DNA from: DAOUMF01 sp034408935
Lineage (GTDB): Bacteria > Chloroflexota > Dehalococcoidia > SM23-28-2 > RBG-16-64-32
DNA length: 64,000 nt
NCBI GenBank assembly: GCA_034408935.1
Contig: DAOUMV010000017.1
Span: forward strand, 12,262 to 76,261
Reading direction: 5' to 3'
Under the pieces are notes generated by a model. The model had not been told where the DNA came from, made no database searches, and saw only the letters and a list, made by a program, of their open reading frames with translations. Position numbers and translations under genes: made by a program. Shown in pieces: positions 58,584 through 64,000 of this stretch (position 1 is the first letter of the stretch; each line of letters begins with the position of its first letter).

Positions 58584-59285
58584 CTAGGGTGCTGGCGGCT
58601 GCAGTCCGGCGAAGATGTCCTCCCCGGCCACGTAGCGCCAGCAGTAGCGGTCGATGATCATGCCCTTGACCGTCTTGAGGGCGACCAGCGGCGCCTCGGC
58701 GATGCTGTTGGCCACGGCCGTCGCCTCGTCCAGCAGGCGGTCGAGGGGGACCACGCTGCTCACCAGGCCGATGCGGTAGGCCTCCTGGGCGTCGATGCGG
58801 CGTCCGGTGAGGCAGAGGTCGCGGGCGAGGCCGCCGCCGATGGTCTCCGCCAGCGGTCCGTAAAGGGTAGGCGCGCCGAACTTGATCTCCGGGTGGGCGA
58901 AGACGGCGCCCTCGGCGGCCACGCGGACGTCGCAGAGGACGGCCAGGTCCAGGCCGCCGCCCATCGCCGACCCGTTGATGGCGGCTACCATGGGCTTGGG
59001 GAAATTGATCAGCCGCAGGTGAAAGCGGTCTGTAGATTCCATGAGGGCCTCGAGGTGCGCAGGCTCTCGCACGAAGAACTCGTTGCGGTCGAACCCCGCG
59101 CAGAAGACAGGCCCAGCGCCGGCGATGACCACAACGCGCACCTCATCGTCGTCTGCCAGCTCGCCCAGGCAGTGGTCGATCTCGTTGCGCAGGGCGATGG
59201 AGAGGGCGTTGCGCTTGTCGGGCCGGTTCAGGGTGACGATGGCCACCTTGTCGCGCCTCTCGCAAAGAAGCAGCTCGTACGGCAT
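58584..59285 (-). CDS. Enoyl-CoA hydratase family protein (short)
   Basis: A 233-residue crotonase with oxyanion segments VFCAGFDRNEF and GSAMGGGLDLAV and a Glu in HPEIKFGAPTLYG. It ends 20-25 residues earlier than most crotonases, the usual C-terminal helix being replaced by YVAGEDIFAGLQPPAP. It could still be active. GGAGGAACCC precedes the ATG. It lies 40 bases after the nitronate monooxygenase on the same strand, with a 28-base palindrome between. Confidence 0.85.
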   Translation of the reverse strand: MPYELLLCERRDKVAIVTLNRPDKRNALSIALRNEIDHCLGELADDDEVRVVVIAGAGPVFCAGFDRNEFFVREPAHLEALMESTDRFHLRLINFPKPMVAAINGSAMGGGLDLAVLCDVRVAAEGAVFAHPEIKFGAPTLYGPLAETIGGGLARDLCLTGRRIDAQEAYRIGLVSSVVPLDRLLDEATAVANSIAEAPLVALKTVKGMIIDRYCWRYVAGEDIFAGLQPPAP

Positions 59286-59301
59286 GGGTTCCTCCTTCGG
59301 T

Positions 59302-59329
59302 GTAGGGGCGCTTCGCGAAGCGCCCCTAC
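59302..59329. repeat. 28-base perfect palindrome overlapping a stop codon
   Basis: Half-site GTAGGGGCGCTTCG followed by its exact complement. The TAG stop of the nitronate monooxygenase lies inside it (59326-59328). No T-tract follows, so a REP-like element is more likely than a terminator. Confidence 0.7.
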
Positions 59330-60297
59330 CGGGTTGCCTCCAGCTCTAGGTGCTTCTCCGCCAGCCGCGACAGCACCTCCTCAGCCTCTTCCATGATCTC
59401 GCTGACTACCTCGCCGGCCGACTTCACCTCCTGGATGGTGCCGGAGATCTGGCCGGCGGGCATGAGCCCGAGGTCGGTGTTGCCCCGAGCGATGGCCGCG
59501 TCCAGCTTCTCGCTATCGACCATCAGCTGGGCGGGGAAGGGCTTGATCTCCCCCTGACGGTCTTCCCACTGCTCCGCGTAGCGGTTCTTGATGACCCGGC
59601 AGTCCTTGCCGGTGAAGCACCTGGTGACCTGCGTCCCTTCCTCGGTGGCCTCCACGATCTTGTGCTTGTAGTTGTCGTGACCGAAGGCTTCTACGGTGGC
59701 GACGAAGCGGGTGCCGACCCAAACGCCGCAGGCTCCCAGGGCCAGCGCCGCCAGCAGGCCGCGGCCGTCTGCGACGCCGCCGGCGGCGACGACCGGAACA
59801 GGGGCGATTGCGTCCACTACTTGGGGCACCAGGGCCATGGTGGCGATACGCCCGGTGTGGCCGCCGCCTTCGGTTCCCTGAGCGACGACGATGTCTGTCC
59901 CGCCCTCGACCACCCTGCGGGCGTGGCGGACGGCGCCGATCACGGCGATTACTGTCATCCCGCGGCGATGCATCTCCTCGGCGTAGGGGCCCGGGTTGCC
60001 TAAGCCGGAGGCGAACACGGGCACCTCTTCCTCGTATATAACCTGGATCATCTCCTCCAGGCCGGGCATTCCCTGGGCCAGGAGGAGGTCAACGCCGAAG
60101 GGCTTATCGGTCAGGTCACTGACCTTTCGGACCTGCTCCCGCAGGATGGTTGGGGTCATCATGGCGGCGCCGATGACCCCCAGGCCGCCAGCGTTGGAGA
60201 CGGCCGCGACGAGCTCAGCCCTGGCCACGCCGCCCATGCCGGCCTGAATGATGGGATACTCGATCCCAAGCTTCTCCGTCAGCTCCGTCTTGAACAT
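59326..60297 (-). CDS. Nitronate monooxygenase
   Basis: A 323-residue FMN barrel: IIQAGMGGVARAELVAAVSN at the start, the catalytic-type His in GTEGGGHTGR and the phosphate-binding AAGGVADGRGLLAALALGACGVWVGTRF. It oxidises alkyl nitronates such as propionate-3-nitronate, or acts on related enoyl substrates. AGGAGG precedes the ATG. The last codons run into the palindrome at 59302. It may share a transcript with the crotonase. Confidence 0.92.
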   Translation of the reverse strand: MFKTELTEKLGIEYPIIQAGMGGVARAELVAAVSNAGGLGVIGAAMMTPTILREQVRKVSDLTDKPFGVDLLLAQGMPGLEEMIQVIYEEEVPVFASGLGNPGPYAEEMHRRGMTVIAVIGAVRHARRVVEGGTDIVVAQGTEGGGHTGRIATMALVPQVVDAIAPVPVVAAGGVADGRGLLAALALGACGVWVGTRFVATVEAFGHDNYKHKIVEATEEGTQVTRCFTGKDCRVIKNRYAEQWEDRQGEIKPFPAQLMVDSEKLDAAIARGNTDLGLMPAGQISGTIQEVKSAGEVVSEIMEEAEEVLSRLAEKHLELEATR

Positions 60298-60655
60298 CGC
60301 AACCTCCTATGTCCCCTCGAACCGAGGAGCGTCTATCGGAACAGACGCGGCCAGCTCCCCTCGGCGCGTTCAATTGGGATGGCCCAGCGGTCGGTCCAGT
60401 CCCCGCTCTCGAGCGTCTTGGCGGCCTCGCTCACTCCCCTTGGGGGTGAGACGGCGCTTCCCAGGGAGCCCATGGGCACAATCATAGCGCAAACCCGCCA
60501 GGCGGCAAGGGACGCCCCACGCCCGTGTGAGAAAACTCTGCCCGTCCTCCATCGTTTGACAGCGCCGCGGCCGTCGCCCAACATGGAGGCGAGGACCCAA
60601 TCGGAGGCAGCCCTCACTCGGCCACTCCCGCCACAGCCGCTGGAAGGAGGTCAGC
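60298..60655. other. Divergent intergenic region
   Basis: No gene recognised. A nine-pair hairpin occurs at 60430-60450 (CTCACTCCC against GGGGGTGAG). Promoters for the two divergent genes must lie here, but none is clear. Confidence 0.4.
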
Positions 60656-60859
60656 ATGGGCATCCTTGACATCTTTCGGAAGAAGCCCGCCACCGCTATC
60701 GATCCCGTCTGCCACATGACCGTGGAGAAGGACAACGCCGCCGCCACCAGCGAGTACGAGGGCGAGACGTACTACTTCTGCGCCCCGGGCTGCAAGCACA
60801 TGTTCGATGAGGACCCGTCCAAGTACATCGGCGCGGAGAAGCCAGCGGTGGAGATGTAG
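60656..60859 (+). CDS. YHS domain protein
   Basis: A 67-residue protein with the YHS signature: DPVCHMTV then YYFCAPGCKHMFDEDPSKY. YHS domains bind metal (often copper or iron) through the cysteines and occur in heavy-metal handling proteins. GGAAGGAGG precedes the ATG. It stands alone; a hairpin with eight-base arms follows at 60865. Confidence 0.92.
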   Translation: MGILDIFRKKPATAIDPVCHMTVEKDNAAATSEYEGETYYFCAPGCKHMFDEDPSKYIGAEKPAVEM

Positions 60860-60864
60860 TCGAT

Positions 60865-60884
60865 CCTGCCTGACGGCAGGCAGG
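60865..60884. terminator. Hairpin after the YHS gene
   Basis: Arms CCTGCCTG and CAGGCAGG with loop ACGG begin six bases past the stop. No T-tract, so a terminator role is tentative. Confidence 0.4.
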
Positions 60885-61032
60885 CGCCAAGCCCGGGCGG
60901 GCGACGCGTCCGGATCACGCCCGGGCTCGCGCGTGAGCTGCGAAATAACGGCCTATGCGGCTACCCAGTAGCTGGGGGGCCGCTTTCCCACACGCCGCGG
61001 GCCGTCTATAATCGGGTGTCGGCACCCATATT

Positions 61033-62022
61033 ATGTCTGGCCGTAAGCTTTTCGTTCTGGGAGGCATCCTCGCGGGCGCCAGCGTCGCCGTGGCGCTGAT
61101 CGTCCTTTCGCCCTTCGGCTCGGGTTCGCCCTCGGCACCGCCGGCTGTTTGGCACCCACCCGATGTGGCTCCCCTAGCCCAAAGGGGCTATGACCAACCG
61201 GCTCCAGCGGTGCCCGCGGCCCAGGCCGTTCCGCAGGCGGTGGGTTGCCAGCCCGGCCCCGGCCCCGATCCCCTGACCGATACCCAGATCCTTTCCTATT
61301 ACGGCAACCCCTACGTCGCCGACATGGGCATCCTGGGCGAGCTGTCGCCGCAAGCGCTAGTGGAGACGCTCAGGGACCACGCTCAGGTCTACGACTCCCT
61401 CAACGGGCCCCGCGGTGTCCAGCCGGCCCTCCACCTGGTGTACGCCACCGCCCAGGCCGATCCGGGCCGCGAAGGGCTCTACCTCATGTATGTGGACGCG
61501 GAGACGCTGCGGGAGTACATCGAGCTGGCCTGCGAAAACGGCCTGCTCATCTTTCTGGACCTGCAGATCGGTCGTAGCGACGTGCGGAGCGAACTGACCA
61601 AGATCCTCCCCTATCTGGAGGAGCCGCACGTCCACGTCGCCCTCGATCCCGAGTTCGCCATGCCGCAGGGGGAGGTGCCGGGCGAGAGCATCGGTTCCCT
61701 GGACGCCGCCGATGTCAACGCCGCCCAGGCTATCCTCCAGGAGTTCTTAGAGGAGGGCGACCTGCCGGACAAGGTCCTCATCGTCCACCAGTTCACTCAG
61801 AGCATGCTTACTAGCCCGGAACTGATCGATGACCTGCCGCGGGTGAAGCTAGTTATCGACATGGACGGATTCGGACCGTCGGAGATCAAGCGGGTCAAGT
61901 ACGGCTGGTACGCCGCCCCCGCCGAGTACTCCGGCGTCAAGCTGTTCTTCCGCCACGACACCGACCTGATGAGCGAGCAAGAGGTGCTGGAGCTGAATCC
62001 GGATGTGATCATCTACCAGTGA
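61033..62022 (+). CDS. Exported protein of unknown function
   Basis: A 329-residue protein with an N-terminal hydrophobic helix (about 6-29), then a proline/alanine-rich stretch and a globular domain from about 80 (DTQILSYYGNPYVADMGILGE). Segments HVALDPEFAM, VLIVHQFTQSML and LVIDMDGFGP suggest a beta/alpha barrel with acidic residues, like an uncharacterised sugar-active family. It overlaps the next gene by one base (TGATG), so it is coupled to a polysaccharide deacetylase. Substrate unknown. Confidence 0.7.
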   Translation: MSGRKLFVLGGILAGASVAVALIVLSPFGSGSPSAPPAVWHPPDVAPLAQRGYDQPAPAVPAAQAVPQAVGCQPGPGPDPLTDTQILSYYGNPYVADMGILGELSPQALVETLRDHAQVYDSLNGPRGVQPALHLVYATAQADPGREGLYLMYVDAETLREYIELACENGLLIFLDLQIGRSDVRSELTKILPYLEEPHVHVALDPEFAMPQGEVPGESIGSLDAADVNAAQAILQEFLEEGDLPDKVLIVHQFTQSMLTSPELIDDLPRVKLVIDMDGFGPSEIKRVKYGWYAAPAEYSGVKLFFRHDTDLMSEQEVLELNPDVIIYQ

Positions 62023-63038
62023 TGATCACGATCGCAAATCAAGTCAGTCGAACCGGAAACTCGATCATCGGCCTGCTCCTCGCCACGTTGCTGGCGGGCT
62101 GCGGTGGCGATGCGTCCGCGCCGGCCGCCGCACCATCGCCGGCGCCGACGTCTGCGCCGACTCCAATTCCGGCGCCATCACCAACCCCTGAGTCGACACC
62201 GATCCTTGGTTCTGGGGAAGTGAGGCACCAGCCGAACGAGCTCGGGCAAGTCCTGATTCTCGAATACCACACCATCGACAACACGGGGGACAACTTCACT
62301 CGCAGCCCCGAACAGCTTCGGGCTGATCTCGAATGGCTCTACGAGCACGACTTCTACGTCATCCCAGTTCGTGACTACCTGATCAACGAGATCAGAGCGC
62401 CGGCCGGCAAGCGACCAGTCGTGCTGACGTTCGACGATGGGGTGGTGAGCCAGTTTCGGTATGTCACCGATGCAGGTGGAGAAAGGACGCTCGACCCGAA
62501 CAGCGCGGTTGCCGTCCTGGAGCAGTTCTTCAGCGAGCATCCCGACTTCGGCCGAGGTGGGCTCTTCTCCATTCTCCCACTGGCCCCCTTCGCCTGGCCC
62601 GATGCTCCAGACCAGCTCGAGTACGCCGAGGAGAAGCTCCAGTGGTTGCTCGCCAATGGGTACGAGATCGGCAATCACACCCTGGGCCATAGCAACCTCG
62701 GGGAGCTGACGTCTGAGGAGGCGATGGAGGACCTGGCCGCAGCGGTCGATCTCATCCACGAGTACGTGCCGGATGCAGCAGTGGAGGTGATCGCCCTGCC
62801 GTTCGGCGCGTACCCGCGTGACGAGAGCCTGCTGCGCGGTTTTCAGTACCAGGGGCGACGTTACGAGTTCCACGGCGCGCTTAAGATCGGTGCGGGCCCG
62901 GCGCTGTCGCCTGCCCATGACGACTTCGATCCTTTCGCGGTGCCGCGGATCCAGGCCAGCGACGAGGAACTCGGCAAGTGGTTCGGGTACGTCGAGGACA
63001 ACCCCGACTTGATCTACGTTAGCGATGGGAACCCTTAG
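62022..63038 (+). CDS. Lipoprotein polysaccharide deacetylase family protein
   Basis: A 338-residue protein. A lipoprotein signal ends at LAGC (Cys27), followed by a proline/serine/threonine linker to about residue 60. The NodB domain has TFDDG (136-140) and metal histidines H219 and H223 in GNHTLGHS, so it should deacetylate a cell-surface or external glycan. It is coupled to the preceding exported protein, and the two probably act on the same polymer. Confidence 0.88.
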   Translation: MITIANQVSRTGNSIIGLLLATLLAGCGGDASAPAAAPSPAPTSAPTPIPAPSPTPESTPILGSGEVRHQPNELGQVLILEYHTIDNTGDNFTRSPEQLRADLEWLYEHDFYVIPVRDYLINEIRAPAGKRPVVLTFDDGVVSQFRYVTDAGGERTLDPNSAVAVLEQFFSEHPDFGRGGLFSILPLAPFAWPDAPDQLEYAEEKLQWLLANGYEIGNHTLGHSNLGELTSEEAMEDLAAAVDLIHEYVPDAAVEVIALPFGAYPRDESLLRGFQYQGRRYEFHGALKIGAGPALSPAHDDFDPFAVPRIQASDEELGKWFGYVEDNPDLIYVSDGNP

Positions 63039-63121
63039 TGTGACATCCGTCCCGAGGTCGTCCGCCAATCGTATTGGCGGGTTGACAGTTAGCACTCCGG
63101 TTCCCAAACTAGAGACAACCT

Positions 63122-64000
63122 ATGGCCAAGCAGGCTGAATCGGAAACAGACCCCCAGACCGCTGCCGCCTTCGCCGGCCTCACCATCGAGGCGATGCTGC
63201 ATGACCGCTACGACGGCGGTGACGCGCGCGACATTTTCGCCAAGGTGGAGGGGTTCAAGGTCACGGAACAGGCCCGCGCCGTCCACCTCTACCCCTTTTT
63301 CCAGCCCCTGGACCGCAATGACGGCCCCGAGGCCGAGATCTACGGCCGCCGCGTCGTCATGCTGGGCTCCAACAACTACCTGGGCCTCACCCGCCACCCA
63401 CGCGTCCTCCAGGCCGCCCACGATGCCATCAGCGAGCACGGCACGTCCCTGACCGGCTCCCGCCTCCTCAACGGCACCACCCACCTGCACGAGCAGTTGG
63501 AGAACAAGATCGCCGAGTTCCTGGGCGCGGAGGCAGCGCTCGTGTTCACCACCGGCTACCAGACCAACCTGGGCATCATCTCCTCCCTGGTGAACCGACG
63601 CTCCGTGGCCGTGGTGGACAAGGCCGACCACGCCAGCATCTACGACGCCTGCCGCCTAGCGGAGGGGCAGATGCTTCGGTTCCGTCACAACGACGCCCGG
63701 CACCTGGACACCATCCTCCGTCGCGTGGGGGAGGACAAGACCTCTCTGGTGATCGTCGACGGCGTGTTCAGCATGGGTGGCGACATCGCCGACCTGCCAG
63801 GCATAGTGGAGGTCTGCCGTCGCCATCAGGTGCGCCTCATGGTGGACGACGCCCACGCCATGGGAGTCATCGGCGTAGGCGGCCGCGGTACGGCCAGCCA
63901 TTTCGGTATCGAAGGGGCCGTGGACCTGACGATGGGCACGTTCTCCAAGTCCTTCGCTTCCGTCGGCGGCTTCGTGGCGGGCAGCCGCTCGGTGCTGGAG
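63122..64000 (+). CDS. Alpha-oxoamine synthase, serine palmitoyltransferase-like (cut by window end)
   Basis: The 293 residues seen match the PLP alpha-oxoamine synthase family, which joins an acyl-CoA to an amino acid with loss of CO2. Marks are LGSNNYLGL, DHASIYDACR (His170), VDDAHAMGV (His245) and Schiff-base Lys276 in MGTFSKSFASVGG. RHNDARHLD and GVFSMGGDIADLP favour the bacterial serine palmitoyltransferase group over BioF or Kbl, but this is by eye. The frame continues past the edge. No acpP-like or ketosphinganine reductase partner is in view. Confidence 0.82.
   Translation, partial: MAKQAESETDPQTAAAFAGLTIEAMLHDRYDGGDARDIFAKVEGFKVTEQARAVHLYPFFQPLDRNDGPEAEIYGRRVVMLGSNNYLGLTRHPRVLQAAHDAISEHGTSLTGSRLLNGTTHLHEQLENKIAEFLGAEAALVFTTGYQTNLGIISSLVNRRSVAVVDKADHASIYDACRLAEGQMLRFRHNDARHLDTILRRVGEDKTSLVIVDGVFSMGGDIADLPGIVEVCRRHQVRLMVDDAHAMGVIGVGGRGTASHFGIEGAVDLTMGTFSKSFASVGGFVAGSRSVLE

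Overview
This 64 kb window is GC-rich (roughly 60-65% by eye), densely coded and bacterial. I see no rRNA operon, complete tRNA, CRISPR array or intact insertion sequence. The gene content (GltBD glutamate synthase, an NrpR-type regulator otherwise best known from archaea, many crotonases and acyl-CoA dehydrogenases, an MMPL exporter, a large arylsulfatase, an alpha/beta-hydrolase-adenylate cyclase fusion, a zinc-ribbon/RRM pair, lone PLP and molybdopterin enzymes, REP-like hairpins) suggests a metabolically versatile Chloroflexota bacterium, perhaps near Dehalococcoidia. That placement is inference from gene content, not a marker-gene result.

Layout. 1-5.2 kb: gltB and the start of gltD (minus). 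5.4-7.2 kb: a methyltransferase and two TenA-fold genes, one of half length. 7.4-9.7 kb: a decayed zone with a BNR-repeat remnant, one intact crotonase and one deleted crotonase. 9.8-12.2 kb: NrpR-like regulator and an MFS transporter. 12.4-15.4 kb: FGGY sugar kinase plus a sphingosine-phosphate-lyase-like PLP enzyme. 15.5-17.5 kb: a tandemly duplicated membrane-protein gene and an unrelated anchored-protein gene that share a duplicated promoter fragment. 17.5-20.5 kb: a barrel-type hydrolase-like protein and a lower-GC GTPase/membrane-protein pair. 20.7-27.9 kb: a five-gene minus-strand operon (PLP lyase/decarboxylase, class III aminotransferase, M20 peptidase, aldehyde dehydrogenase, FAD oxidase) that looks like amine or N-acyl amino-compound catabolism. 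28-32 kb: accessory zone with a thiolase fragment, an SDR, an orphan tRNA 3' end, small zinc-ribbon and RRM proteins and a helix-turn-helix/zinc-finger protein.

32.4-36.4 kb: an AMP-forming CoA ligase convergent with an MMPL exporter. 36.5-40.9 kb: a DinB-like protein, a TIGR04076-like protein, and a TetR-controlled acyl-CoA operon (TetR, DUF6125-like, acyl-CoA dehydrogenase, PaaG-like crotonase) with a readable sigma70 promoter and overlapping operator. 41-45.2 kb: REP-like hairpins with a captured 75-bp cyclase fragment, an arylsulfatase and the full cyclase fusion. 45.3-49 kb: acetate kinase followed by a divergent phosphoketolase-like enzyme. 49.2-52 kb: a lone cytoplasmic type II DMSO-reductase-family molybdoenzyme. 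52-55.4 kb: a cyclase-family hydrolase, a VOC protein, an ADP-forming acyl-CoA synthetase alpha-type protein and a 62-residue protein. 55.5-60.3 kb: ThDP enzyme/acyl-CoA dehydrogenase pair, a crotonase and a nitronate monooxygenase. 60.6-64 kb: a YHS protein, two exported proteins (one a lipoprotein polysaccharide deacetylase) and a serine-palmitoyltransferase-like oxoamine synthase cut by the window end.

How the genes may work together: several short catabolic units feed acyl-CoA and acetyl-phosphate pools (CoA ligase, acyl-CoA dehydrogenases and crotonases; phosphoketolase-like enzyme with AckA), while GltBD, NrpR and the amine operon concern nitrogen. No single large undescribed system is obvious. 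The best candidates for novelty are the GTPase/membrane pair, the promoter-sharing duplicated membrane genes, the divergent phosphoketolase with acetate kinase, the PLP-lyase/N-acyl hydrolase operon and the orphan molybdoenzyme.
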